Source of the DNA: Chrysophaeum taylorii
Taxonomy: Eukaryota; Sar; Pelagophyceae; Pelagomonadales; Pelagomonadaceae
Assembly: GCA_029834535.1 (NCBI GenBank)
Contig: JAQMWT010000301.1
Coordinates: 1 to 31,408 of the forward strand
Direction: 5' to 3'
Length of the DNA: 31,408 nt
The position numbers and the translations under genes are program-made. Of this stretch, positions 1 to 7,967 are shown piece after piece; positions within the stretch are counted from its first letter, which is position 1; each line of letters begins with the position of its first letter. The notes under the pieces were generated by a model that was not told the origin of the DNA, ran no database searches, and worked only from the letters and a program-made list of their open reading frames with translations.

Positions 1-1
1 T

Positions 2-547
2 TTACGTACTCATACCGGGGATTTTATTTTTGGTCCCGCCACACGGATAAAATTCAAAATAATTGAGCAGCAATCTGGATTGCAAACTACATATTTCAAG
101 GTCTCAGACTTTCCTTATATGAAATCTGATGGCAGACAAATGATGCCGCATGGCCTACCTGATGGTGAGTATAAAATGCTCTATTATAGTATTGATAAAG
201 GGGGAAATCAGGAGCAAATCCGAACGGATATGATTTACCTTGATAAATTAGGTCCCAAAGTAAGTGCTACTTTTAATGCTACCCCTTCTTCTTATAAAGA
301 TGGAATTCCTGTTTATCAGGCAGGCGTTCAATTGCTCATAGAAATTGCCGATGAAAAAGTGGATGTTCAAAAAGTTACTTATAAGATTAATGACCGCCCG
401 AAAATTGAAAGCGAAGAACTTCATGCGATCGATCTTACAAGCGAAATAAAGCAAGTAGGTGGTGAGACAATAAAGATTGAAGTCATTGCTTATGATACGT
501 TTTATAACATATCAAAAAAAACCATTGAATTTGAAATATCGAGATAG
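2..547 (+). CDS. C-terminal part of a secreted protein with OmpL47-like Ig repeats (5' truncated)
   Basis: The frame is open from the first bases of the window, so this is the 3' end of a gene that starts outside it; the internal TTG at 80 is not a convincing start. About 181 residues are visible. The pattern (an FGP.T.IKF strand, then SGLQTTYFKV, then a GEYKMLYYSIDKGGNQE segment) resembles the OmpL47-type beta-sandwich repeats found in secreted and surface proteins. A second, weaker copy follows, starting near GPKVSATF and ending with DTFYNISKKTIEFEI. No catalytic motif and no sorting-signal-like tail is visible. A rho-independent terminator lies 29 bp after the stop. Export and surface location are inferred from the family. 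The identity of the whole protein cannot be told from this fragment. Confidence 0.6.
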   Translation, partial: LRTHTGDFIFGPATRIKFKIIEQQSGLQTTYFKVSDFPYMKSDGRQMMPHGLPDGEYKMLYYSIDKGGNQEQIRTDMIYLDKLGPKVSATFNATPSSYKDGIPVYQAGVQLLIEIADEKVDVQKVTYKINDRPKIESEELHAIDLTSEIKQVGGETIKIEVIAYDTFYNISKKTIEFEISR

Positions 548-575
548 GATTAAGCATTGATTTATTTGTGTTACG

Positions 576-601
576 ACCCGGTGAGCAATCATCGGGTTTT
601 T
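576..601 (+). terminator. rho-independent terminator
   Basis: A 9-bp stem (576-584 with 589-597, one G-T wobble) closes a GCAA tetraloop at 585-588 and runs directly into a T tract at 597-601. It sits just after the partial secreted-protein gene and probably ends its transcript. It also separates that gene from the convergent LuxR-type gene. Confidence 0.85.
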
Positions 602-639
602 GCATAGGAGCTATAGCAAGCGAGTAAAACTAAACATGG

Positions 640-1330
640 TTATATTAAACCCATATCTCTAGCTAAAGTGATTAGCTCAGGAGAGTTTGCCACCTCTAGT
701 TTGCGAACCATGTTTCTTCTGTGAGTATCCACGGTTAGTTTAGATATTCTAAGCATCCTTGCGATATCACGAGAATAAAAGCCTCGAGCTACAAGGCGGA
801 GAATTTCTAACTCTCTTTTAGTAAGCGTTTTTTCAAATCTTTCAATTTCAGGAAACTTAAAATCGAACCCTTCAGTATTTGGGCCTATTAATTGCCAGGA
901 GCCTGGTTTGGGACGCATCCAGGTTACATCGTTTATAAATGAAAAATTACTCACTAATAGTCCATTGGATTGCCCGTTTGCAATTCCATGCCTTTGCAAA
1001 TAAGTAAAGTTTTCCGCCTCTTCCTCTTGCACGATAAATGATTTTTGATTGATGCTTTAGAACCAATACTCCCTTTTGGTTCATGAATCTGATACTAGAT
1101 ATAGCATATTGAGTCACCAGTTCCAGATCTGATGGATGAATTAACTCATAAAGTTTGTCAATTGTATCAATTTCATTGATTCGAAAACCTGCAATTCGTT
1201 GATTGCCATTAGGCTGAAGGTCGCCCTTATTTATTTCATACATGCAATGTAAACCACAATCAACGGGGCTGACATATTGCTCCGGAAGTGTTCTTTCAAA
1301 TAGGGAACTTACATTGTTAGCGATACCCAC
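640..1330 (-). pseudogene. LuxR-type transcriptional regulator with PAS-like N-terminus, broken by a frameshift
   Basis: Two overlapping minus-strand frames together make one protein of about 230 residues. The first (GTG start at 1330, running to 947) begins MGIANNVSSLFERTL and has a PAS-like sensor region including DKLYELIHPSDLELV. The second (to 640) ends in a typical LuxR/GerE helix-turn-helix: LTKRELEILRLVARG, then SRDIARMLRIS, then LTVDTHRRNMVRKL. The frames join at a run of five T on the plus strand (1042-1046); removing one base there makes the reading continuous, from VLVLKHQSK into SFIVQEEEAENFTYL. This layout, an input domain plus a C-terminal HTH, is common in Bacteroidota regulators. 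It reads away from the hydrolase at 1366, with only 35 bp between the starts. As written it is a one-base indel: a real pseudogene, a phase-variable homopolymer or a sequencing error are all possible. Confidence 0.75.
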
Positions 1331-1365
1331 ATAGTCAATTTAAGAAAAAATGACTAGAATTGAGA

Positions 1366-2106
1366 ATGGCTTCCTCAATAAATCATACCATCGTTTTTGT
1401 TCATGGTAATTCCTCTTCAAGTAAAGTATTCAGCTCTCAGGTGGGACATTTTACAAATGCAATTGCAGAAGATTTATCCGGACATGGTTTGAGTACACCA
1501 TCGAAAGATCCATATGGACAATACTCCGTTAGTGGGATGCGTAAATCGCTGATTGAGAAGCACAAAGACAAGGAGTCCCTTATCATGGTTGGAAATTCTT
1601 TGGGAGGACATCTGTCAATTGAAATAGCACCGGAGCTACCTAACCTTAAGGGTCTAATCTTATTCGGTGCTCCTCCGGTTAAAAAACCCTTGAATGTCGA
1701 TGAGGCATTTCATCCAACTGAAGCCCTTTCTGCATATTTTCAAGGTGAGTTTGATGAATCGCATCTAAGAGACACCCTGCATGTGATTGCTTACAAAAAG
1801 GAACATGTCGAGGTTTTAATCCAGGATTTTATGAGAACAGATTTGATATTTCGTGACGTATGGGCAAAGTCGGTCCTACAAGATAAAGAGCTTATGGATG
1901 AAGTACAGATTATAAAATCCCTGGATTTACCTGTCTACGTGATCAATGGTAAACAGGACCCATCTGTGAATTTAGACTATGTAAGAAGTCTGGAAGGAAT
2001 CACCAGAATCTATGAAATTGATGAATGTGGACATTACCCGAGCCTAGAGCAGCCAGATCAATTCAATAAAATTTTAGAAGAAATTTTGCAGGAAATTCCC
2101 AGCTGA
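1366..2106 (+). CDS. alpha/beta hydrolase
   Basis: A 246-residue soluble alpha/beta-hydrolase fold protein. An oxyanion-type HGN sits at residues 13-15, the nucleophile elbow GNSLGG gives Ser78, the likely acid Asp lies in NGKQDPSVN, and the catalytic His lies in ECGHYPSLEQPDQF near the C-terminus. Length and motif order fit the family of esterases, lipases and C-C hydrolases; the substrate cannot be read from sequence. I chose the ATG at 1366. A TTG at 1360 is also in frame, but a stop at 1351 limits any further extension. There is no signal peptide, so it is cytoplasmic. It is divergent from the broken LuxR-type gene and may have been its target (inference). Confidence 0.88.
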   Translation: MASSINHTIVFVHGNSSSSKVFSSQVGHFTNAIAEDLSGHGLSTPSKDPYGQYSVSGMRKSLIEKHKDKESLIMVGNSLGGHLSIEIAPELPNLKGLILFGAPPVKKPLNVDEAFHPTEALSAYFQGEFDESHLRDTLHVIAYKKEHVEVLIQDFMRTDLIFRDVWAKSVLQDKELMDEVQIIKSLDLPVYVINGKQDPSVNLDYVRSLEGITRIYEIDECGHYPSLEQPDQFNKILEEILQEIPS

Positions 2107-2182
2107 TTTCCATATTCTTTAGAGATTGTAATGCTTATATATCGTTGAGTATAATAACTCATAGTAGGTATTTTGAGAATGT

Positions 2183-2204
2183 CAATACCCATCGATGGGT
2201 ATTG
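2183..2204. promoter_or_regulatory. perfect 22-bp palindrome, possible operator or terminator
   Basis: Positions 2183-2204 are exactly self-complementary: the 10-base half CAATACCCAT, a central CG, then ATGGGTATTG. It lies 76 bp after the hydrolase stop and 52 bp before the start of the exported-protein gene cluster. As RNA it would form a strong hairpin, but the bases that follow (GAATAGTTAATTTTTAG) are not a clean U tract, so a terminator is only one reading. A dimeric-regulator site for the downstream operon is the other. The rest of 2107-2256 shows no clear signal. Confidence 0.55.
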
Positions 2205-2256
2205 GAATAGTTAATTTTTAGACTTCATTTTGATATTGTATTAACGAAATATCATC

Positions 2257-2580
2257 ATGAAAACCGCCAAATTTTTAATTATTCTAGCTTTTAGCATTAT
2301 ATGTTTTGATAGCAAATCTCAAAACCAAGATGCTAAAATTAAAAAATGTGAGCAGCAAGCAACCCCTTATAAAGACAAGATTGATCAGAATCACATATAT
2401 GCTTACATAGCCCATGTTGCCTACATAGATTGTCTAATTACTGAATTCCCAGATTACAAGCAGCAATATATTGACACTCAGATATCCCCAAACATGAAAT
2501 CCATTAGACAGTGGGGTACACTTTCTGAAATGCCTTCAGATTCTAGAGTACTGCTTAAAAAGTATTGGAATGTCAAATAA
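2257..2580 (+). CDS. small secreted protein of unknown function
   Basis: A 107-residue protein with a hydrophobic N-terminal signal sequence (MKTAKFLIILAFSIICF, probable cleavage near SKSQ-N). The mature part is short and polar, with two cysteines (in KKCEQQ and YIDCLIT) that could form a disulfide, and a Tyr-rich stretch NHIYAYIAHVAYIDC. I do not recognise a family. It is the first of four genes on the same strand whose products all carry export signals, and it ends 13 bp before the next start. The ATG at 2257 is the natural start because the signal peptide begins there. Confidence 0.65.
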   Translation: MKTAKFLIILAFSIICFDSKSQNQDAKIKKCEQQATPYKDKIDQNHIYAYIAHVAYIDCLITEFPDYKQQYIDTQISPNMKSIRQWGTLSEMPSDSRVLLKKYWNVK

Positions 2581-2593
2581 ACTGATTGAGGTT

Positions 2594-3457
2594 ATGAAAA
2601 CTATATTTTTTCGATGGATAGTAATATTGTTGTTAACAATGGTTTTTCAATCTTGTTCAGAGGAAGAAGAGCCTATTCCAGAGCCTGAAAAGCCGTGGGA
2701 GCATTATGTTGTTGAGCCAGGAAATTTCTCTATTAATACTGCCCCTATTGTTTTACATGACGGCACCAGAAGTGGAAGCTACAGTAATGGCACTTTGTAC
2801 TACAATACCTTCGTTCGTAGAAGTGAACTGCCTGATAATGTTCAGTTCGAATATTATATTATTCGAGCTTATGTACCCTCCAATGATGCCTATGGTACAA
2901 TTGTTACAGGATTCGGATTATCACTCTACTATGGTTTAGAAAGTGAGAAAGTAAGGATAGATGGGGATCAAGATCAAACAAGATCAGTGGGAATAACATC
3001 AATAAATGGGGCTCAATATTCTGTTTTTGAAATTGTGGTAAGGGATTTAGAATTTACAGCCAATAAAGAGAATGTTGATAAAATGATCTTTGCATTTAGG
3101 GTCAAGTACTTTTTACGCTCTACAAATGAAATTATAAATGAGGATGTGATCAATTTGGAAGTTTTTACCGATACAGATCCAGTATCAGATGGAGGTGGTG
3201 GTGAATTAGGTACTTCTACTTTTTGGATTAATCAGGATTACGGATGCGGACATATTGACGTAAGCATCTCAGGATATGGAACCCAAACAATTGGTTCTTA
3301 TTATGATTCTAATCCTGGTTGTGAAGCTCAAGGTTCAGCAAACTTCAATAACCTTCCTTTTGGCACGTACAATTATTCAGCTTCCGGATCAGGATGTTCA
3401 TGGAATAACAGTTTCAACATAAGTTCCGATTGTGCAACCATCCAGTTAACACTTTAG
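2594..3457 (+). CDS. lipoprotein with a Cys/Gly-rich C-terminal domain
   Basis: A 287-residue predicted lipoprotein. The ATG at 2594 puts the signal MKTIFFRWIVILLLTMVFQSC first, with the lipid-attachment cysteine in FQSC-SEEEE; an ATG at 2570 lies upstream but would overlap the previous gene and displace the signal. A Glu/Pro-rich tether (EEEEPIPEPEKP) follows, then about 170 residues of beta-rich sequence without recognised motifs, a DGGGGEL linker, and a C-terminal module of about 75 residues with four cysteines (YGCGHI, PGCEAQ, SGCSW, SDCAT) and an FGTYNYSASGSG strand. Similar Cys-containing tail modules occur in Bacteroidota surface proteins, as I recall; I cannot assign a function. It probably sits on the outer membrane. 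It is co-directional with the next gene, 10 bp away. Confidence 0.7.
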   Translation: MKTIFFRWIVILLLTMVFQSCSEEEEPIPEPEKPWEHYVVEPGNFSINTAPIVLHDGTRSGSYSNGTLYYNTFVRRSELPDNVQFEYYIIRAYVPSNDAYGTIVTGFGLSLYYGLESEKVRIDGDQDQTRSVGITSINGAQYSVFEIVVRDLEFTANKENVDKMIFAFRVKYFLRSTNEIINEDVINLEVFTDTDPVSDGGGGELGTSTFWINQDYGCGHIDVSISGYGTQTIGSYYDSNPGCEAQGSANFNNLPFGTYNYSASGSGCSWNNSFNISSDCATIQLTL

Positions 3458-3467
3458 ATGAGGGATT

Positions 3468-4982
3468 ATGGTAAAGACTATTAAGATTTTCTTTCTATTA
3501 TTGGTTTTGGTTTGCTGCTCAAAAGAAGAGGATGCAGCCCAACCTGAACAGAACGCCGATACTAGTTGTACCTCGGAATATGAAGGACCTGATAGTTTTG
3601 AGTCTCAACAACGAGATGCTTTTTGTGAATTAGCTTTTATTTATCGTTGTATTGAAGGATTGTCTTCTGATAATGAGGTTGTAGTTGATGTATGTAACAC
3701 TTACAATAATGATGCTTTTTGGGGAACCTCAACACATCCTGACTGTCCATATTGTTCAGGCGGATCCGGTGGAGATGCTAGTGCTCTTGGTGAACATTAC
3801 GGAAAGGAAGTCATGTTCTTTTCACGGAATGAATGGGATTATCCTTTATATTATAATGATGAAGGAATAACCACAATTTACGGAAATCCGAATGTTTCTG
3901 ATATGCCTTTCATAACCGATACATTCACCCCACATTTCACTCTGGACCAGCCTGGCAACTCTGGTGATTTAACATTTAAGTTTAAAACCATCATTCCTGA
4001 CCCTGAATATGCTTTCAATGGAGTAACCCACGAAAAAGAGATGTCATTTTCGGCTGTTCATTTAGAGTCAGAGAGGAATTATGTTGAGATTGAGGACAAC
4101 AATTTTAAAGTTTGGTCTCAGGAAGAAATAGAAAGCTTTAAAGACAATTTACCTATTGTAAAATTCACTGTCCCTAAGACTGAAATTAAGGCTGGAGAAC
4201 TTATACAAATTGAGAATAACTCTAATATTGATATAAAGTGGAGATGGGAATTCGAAACTCTAGATGGAGTTAAAATTGATGATATTCAATTTGGTAGCCA
4301 ACTTGAAAACCATTTTCAAGTGGGTCGTTATATCCCTAACGGAATCTTTTATATGAAAGATGTTTTGAGTAGTGTTAGTTCTACTGCTGGCGAAGAGTCC
4401 TTTAATCCTCAAGTTACGTCTATAATTCCAGGAAACTTAATCATAACGGCTCAAGGATTGAACTTTGATACCGAAGAGTTTACGTATAGTATTCAAATTA
4501 CAATAAATCCAATTGAGAGCAGTCAATATAATCTAATGACTGATTCTAGAAATAATGCACAGTATTATACAATTAATTTGGGTGGAATTGAATGGATGAC
4601 CTTGCCTTTGTATCTCTTCGATGAAAGATTTCCTTACATTCAATCGCCTGATTCTTGGCCTTATTATGATTTGGGATATTTAATAAATAATAATTTATTA
4701 AATGATATTTGTCCCGAGGGATGGCGTTTACCAACTGAAAGCGAATTAGGAATTTTATCAGGTATTGTTAGTTCAACAGATGATTTTTACAGCGTAATGC
4801 CTCTTGACCCCTTGAGCTATTTTTATAGCAATCTAAGTGAGTGGAAGAATCAAGATAATTTCCGAGGCACATATTTCAATAATAATGGAGAAGCGCACAT
4901 GATTCTTTTATACGAAAGTGGTATTTTCCATAATGGCAGATCTGGAGGGGAGTATATGCCATGTACGTGTGTGAGAGATTAA
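3468..4982 (+). CDS. lipoprotein with C-terminal FISUMP domain
   Basis: A 504-residue predicted lipoprotein. The signal MVKTIKIFFLLLVLVCC leads into a lipobox cysteine, then a Glu/Gln-rich tether. A Cys-rich segment at about residues 34-96 (cysteines in TSCTS, AFCEL, YRCIE, DVCNT, PDCPYC) precedes a GGSGGDAS linker. The middle, around residues 225-345, is beta-rich and contains IKWRWEFE, reminiscent of PKD-like folds. The C-terminus fits the FISUMP domain (Fibrobacter major paralogous domain): GGIEWMTLPL, then ICPEGWRLPTESELG, ending MPCTCVRD. The domain is common in Bacteroidota lipoproteins and its role is unknown. The stop overlaps the start of the next gene by one base (TAATG), so the two are probably translationally coupled. 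Confidence 0.75.
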   Translation: MVKTIKIFFLLLVLVCCSKEEDAAQPEQNADTSCTSEYEGPDSFESQQRDAFCELAFIYRCIEGLSSDNEVVVDVCNTYNNDAFWGTSTHPDCPYCSGGSGGDASALGEHYGKEVMFFSRNEWDYPLYYNDEGITTIYGNPNVSDMPFITDTFTPHFTLDQPGNSGDLTFKFKTIIPDPEYAFNGVTHEKEMSFSAVHLESERNYVEIEDNNFKVWSQEEIESFKDNLPIVKFTVPKTEIKAGELIQIENNSNIDIKWRWEFETLDGVKIDDIQFGSQLENHFQVGRYIPNGIFYMKDVLSSVSSTAGEESFNPQVTSIIPGNLIITAQGLNFDTEEFTYSIQITINPIESSQYNLMTDSRNNAQYYTINLGGIEWMTLPLYLFDERFPYIQSPDSWPYYDLGYLINNNLLNDICPEGWRLPTESELGILSGIVSSTDDFYSVMPLDPLSYFYSNLSEWKNQDNFRGTYFNNNGEAHMILLYESGIFHNGRSGGEYMPCTCVRD

Positions 4983-5824
4983 TGAAAAACATAGCGCTTT
5001 TGATCGCATTTTTTTTTACCACACCCTTGGCTTGTCAAACACATTCAATTAGCACTTTGACGTTTTTATTGGAGCACCAATATCAGATTGAGATTTACTA
5101 CGATTCGATTGAGGTTGTCAAACTAAAACTTGACACAACGATCTCTAAAAAACGTGGCGAATTAACCATCATATCAAATCGATTTGAAACTACGAGACAA
5201 AAGGACACAGTGATTTTAAAGAAACATCTTCATTTATTGGCGAATGAGTTTCAAAAATATCCAAAGGATTACTTTCAACGAATTGGAATGAAATCGCTTT
5301 GTTTGCTGAAGTCTGTTTACTTTGGTGATTCCAGACGTGAAGCTGTACCGGATAACTTAAGAGGAACCCTTTTGTTGGAAAGCAGCAATCGTCTCATCAA
5401 TGATTCTACTTATCTTAAGTACGCTTTCCACCATGATCTGCACCACTTTGCAGAAATGGGGGCGTCCTTAAACCGCGTAAAATTATGGAAAAAATGGGCT
5501 AAGCTCAATCCAAAGAAGTTTAAATACTTTGGCTCAGGGTCGATGCAGGATCAAAAAAGGTATGCTAATGTTGACTTTAGCTATTTGCACCCAAAGGAGG
5601 GGTTTATTACTAATTATGCACTAACAGCTGCTGTAGAAGATCGTGCTGAAATGGCCTCTTACATGATGATACCAGAATATCAGGTAAAAATGCTACCTCT
5701 TTTGAATGAAGATAAGCGACTGAAAAAGAAGGCAGACTTCATAATGAACCTTCTCAATAAAATGAGTGACACAACGGATAATTATTGGATGAAGGCAATG
5801 CTCCGCCGATTAAAATTCAACTGA
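4982..5824 (+). CDS. putative secreted zinc metallopeptidase-like protein with HDxxH motif
   Basis: A 280-residue protein with an N-terminal signal (MKNIALLIAFFFTTPLAC). The ATG at 4982 fits better than one at 4961 because the signal starts there and its first base overlaps the upstream stop. Residues 150-155 read HHDLHH, which aligns with the HExxH zinc motif with Asp in place of the catalytic Glu (His151-Asp152-x-x-His155). Residues 219-223 are EDRAE, about 65 residues later, after GFITNYAL; a downstream Glu in such a helix commonly supplies the third zinc ligand in gluzincin-type enzymes. The layout recalls families with a FHHE..H motif and a later EDRAE helix. Metal binding is likely; peptidase activity is inferred and the E-to-D change makes it uncertain. 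It is last in the exported-protein cluster and its 3' end overlaps the convergent gene by 8 bp. Confidence 0.6.
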   Translation: MKNIALLIAFFFTTPLACQTHSISTLTFLLEHQYQIEIYYDSIEVVKLKLDTTISKKRGELTIISNRFETTRQKDTVILKKHLHLLANEFQKYPKDYFQRIGMKSLCLLKSVYFGDSRREAVPDNLRGTLLLESSNRLINDSTYLKYAFHHDLHHFAEMGASLNRVKLWKKWAKLNPKKFKYFGSGSMQDQKRYANVDFSYLHPKEGFITNYALTAAVEDRAEMASYMMIPEYQVKMLPLLNEDKRLKKKADFIMNLLNKMSDTTDNYWMKAMLRRLKFN

Positions 5825-6170
5825 CCAAATATTCCTTAGCGGTCTCCTCGTCATCAAACGGTCGCATGGCTCCTCCCAGCATTCGGTTGTATCCGGATAA
5901 TAAAACTTTTTTGGCCCCTGTGATGCCCACAACCGCTCCTTTTACAGGAATTTTCTTTGTTTCTTTTCCCATTTCCCGAATATAGGCCGTGAACTTTCGC
6001 GTTGCAGGAGTCTCAGTAATATTGACCAGTCTCAAGTGTTCTCCTGGATCAGAAAGCAAAAAATCACGTAGAGAAGCAGCAGTTTCCAGCATTTCAGCTT
6101 CATTCTGTCCTCTATAATCAACATAAATAATGGTTTTCCCTTTATAAATAATTTTTTGAATCTCTGGCAT
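5817..6170 (-). CDS. SpoIIAA-like (STAS/SEC14-like) small protein
   Basis: A 117-residue cytoplasmic protein without signal or membrane segment. The alternating beta/alpha pattern (IIYKGKTIIYVDYRG, a helix ETAASLRDFLL, then HLRLVNITETPAT) and the C-terminal block VKGAVVGITGAKKVLL.GYNRMLGG.MRPFDDEETAKEYL resemble the SpoIIAA-like family, whose members often carry an AVVG.TG.KK..F pattern followed by FDD.EEA..WL. The function of that family is poorly known. The gene converges on the metallopeptidase-like gene and overlaps its last 8 bp. The ATG start at 6170 faces 143 bp of non-coding DNA shared with the divergent YHS gene; I found no clear promoter there. Confidence 0.6.
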   Translation of the reverse strand: MPEIQKIIYKGKTIIYVDYRGQNEAEMLETAASLRDFLLSDPGEHLRLVNITETPATRKFTAYIREMGKETKKIPVKGAVVGITGAKKVLLSGYNRMLGGAMRPFDDEETAKEYLVS

Positions 6171-6313
6171 TAGTAGTTCGGTATGTGTGAAAGGCTAAAA
6201 TAATCAGTTTGCGAAAAAAAGATAATGTCTTTCTCATGACTTGAATTAATCTTATTTCATTTTTCGTCAGATCATTCAATGATCTATCCGTAATCAGGTC
6301 AAAATAAAATATT

Positions 6314-6781
6314 ATGAAGAGAATTATTCATATCATACTAGCTGCGCTTTTGCTTTCCTGTTCAGGCGAATCCAATTCGCCAAAAGATCCTATATTCAAT
6401 TTGGAAGGAGTTGCTCTGGCTGGATATGATCCGGTGGCCTATTTTGAGCAGAGCGAAGCAAGAATAGGAAGTGAAAATGAATTAGTAGTCTATCAAGGGC
6501 TGAATTATTATTTTTCCAGTACCAAGAATAAGTCGTTGTTTCTGGAAAATCCGGCAAAGTATTTGCCTGCCTATGGGGGATGGTGTGCTTATGCTGTGGC
6601 AGAGACTTCCAAAAAAATGGCACCTGACCCTACTATGTGGCAAATTAAGGAAGGAAAGCTTCAGCTTTTTTATGACGATTGGATGACTTCTTTGACAGGA
6701 AGCTTAAAAAATGAATGGAATTCAGATCCCGAGAATTACAGGGTAAAGGCAGACTCTAATTGGGAGGAAATGAACCAATAG
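6314..6781 (+). CDS. YHS-domain lipoprotein
   Basis: A 155-residue predicted lipoprotein: signal MKRIIHIILAALLLSC with a good lipobox (LLSC). The mature part holds the characteristic YHS-type segment VALAGYDPVAYFEQ, followed by YQGLNYYFSSTKNKSLFLENPAKYLPAYGGWCAY in three stretches, as in the YHS-domain proteins of Bacteroidota and Proteobacteria. YHS domains are thought to bind metal; the cysteine in GGWCAYA is conserved in this group as I recall. It is probably periplasmic or outer-membrane anchored. It stands alone, divergent from the SpoIIAA-like gene and about 106 bp before the metallophosphoesterase gene. Confidence 0.85.
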   Translation: MKRIIHIILAALLLSCSGESNSPKDPIFNLEGVALAGYDPVAYFEQSEARIGSENELVVYQGLNYYFSSTKNKSLFLENPAKYLPAYGGWCAYAVAETSKKMAPDPTMWQIKEGKLQLFYDDWMTSLTGSLKNEWNSDPENYRVKADSNWEEMNQ

Positions 6782-6798
6782 CCTAGTTATCTAAATAT

Positions 6799-6806
6799 TA
6801 ATTTTG
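6799..6806 (+). promoter_or_regulatory. possible TAnnTTTG -7 element upstream of the metallophosphoesterase gene
   Basis: The octamer TAATTTTG matches the Bacteroidota -7 consensus TAnnTTTG and lies 82 bp before the start at 6888. No TTTG-type -33 box is seen at the usual distance, so this may be chance. Confidence 0.25.
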
Positions 6807-6887
6807 GTTGTAGAAAAGAATAGATCACTTCATTTGAAGGTATAATTTCTAACTTGGCATCTTGATTTCTTTTAAGAAATCGGGAGA

Positions 6888-7967
6888 ATGGCACAGAGAA
6901 ACCAAATCAAGACCAAGGCGCTTTACAAAAAACTTGATAAACTTTTCGAGAATAGCACATCATTGGAGCTTAATTCTCAAAACCGATGGGTCATCTTCTC
7001 AGATCTTCATATGGGTGATGGAGGTGCAACAGATGATTTTAAAAGAAATGCTAAACTCTTCACTTCTGCGCTTGAAGAGTATTATTTAAAGAAAGATCAT
7101 GCTCTGATATTAAATGGGGATATAGAAGAACTTCAGCGTTTTCAGGTTTCAAAGATAGCTGCCCAGTGGAAGAGTGTGTACGCCTTATTCGATCGATTTA
7201 ATGATAGAGGGCGCCTCTTTAAAACAATTGGTAATCATGACCTGGAACTTCAGCTCATGAAAAATCTGCCATTTACCTATGAGCACCATGAAGCATTAAA
7301 ATTGAAATATGGATCCAAGCATTTGTTTGTTTTTCACGGTCATCAGGCTAGTAAAAAGTATCAGGAGCATAATGAGCTGATTGGATTTACCTTAAAGTAT
7401 TTTGCAAATCCCCTAGGCATTAAAAGTTATTCTGTTTCACACAGTAGTAAAAAGCAATATAAAATTGAGAAAAGTGTTTACGGCTTTTCAGCATTTAATA
7501 AAGTAGTTTCCATAATTGGTCACACTCATCGTCCACTATTTGAATCTCTGCACAAGGTGGATAGACTGAAATACAGAATCGAAGAACTATGTAGAGATTT
7601 TGCAGAAGCTAAATTAGACGAGCACGAAGAGATTAAACTTGAAATCAAATCTCATAAAAAGGAGCTAAAGAAATACTATAAAGAAAATAAAGGTCATAGC
7701 TTTCAAAGCTATGTATACAACACCCTTTTCCACATCCCATGTGTTTTTAATTCCGGCTGTGTGGTTGGAAAAAGAGGAATGACATGCCTGGAAATAGAAG
7801 GGGATAAAATACGGTTGGTGCATTGGTTTGATAAAAAAATCAGTAAGAAATACCTCAAAAAAAGTGGATATAAATCGGAACAGCTAGGTAATACTGATTT
7901 TTATCGGCTAGTGATCAATGAAGAATCTCTTCAATATATTTTCACACGAATTAAGTTTTTAGCATGA
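6888..7967 (+). CDS. calcineurin-like metallophosphoesterase
   Basis: A 359-residue cytoplasmic phosphoesterase with the metal-site motifs in family order: SDLHMGDGG near residue 38, NGDIEE near residue 75, GNHDLEL near residue 110, FHGHQ, and GHTHRP near residue 205. Between GHTH and the C-terminus is a Lys/Glu-rich, probably coiled-coil insert (DRLKYRIEELCRDF to KELKKYYKENKG), then VFNSGCVVG, an SGC turn as often seen late in such enzymes. The substrate is unknown; it is longer than UDP-diacylglucosamine hydrolase and I would not call it LpxH. Its stop overlaps the next start (ATGATGA), so it is coupled to a phosphodiesterase gene. Confidence 0.88.
   Translation: MAQRNQIKTKALYKKLDKLFENSTSLELNSQNRWVIFSDLHMGDGGATDDFKRNAKLFTSALEEYYLKKDHALILNGDIEELQRFQVSKIAAQWKSVYALFDRFNDRGRLFKTIGNHDLELQLMKNLPFTYEHHEALKLKYGSKHLFVFHGHQASKKYQEHNELIGFTLKYFANPLGIKSYSVSHSSKKQYKIEKSVYGFSAFNKVVSIIGHTHRPLFESLHKVDRLKYRIEELCRDFAEAKLDEHEEIKLEIKSHKKELKKYYKENKGHSFQSYVYNTLFHIPCVFNSGCVVGKRGMTCLEIEGDKIRLVHWFDKKISKKYLKKSGYKSEQLGNTDFYRLVINEESLQYIFTRIKFLA

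Noticed and set aside
1042..1046. Programmed ribosomal frameshift in the LuxR-type gene
   Set aside because: There is no slippery heptamer with a clear downstream stem, and no known need for a frameshift in this family; a plain indel or sequencing error is simpler.
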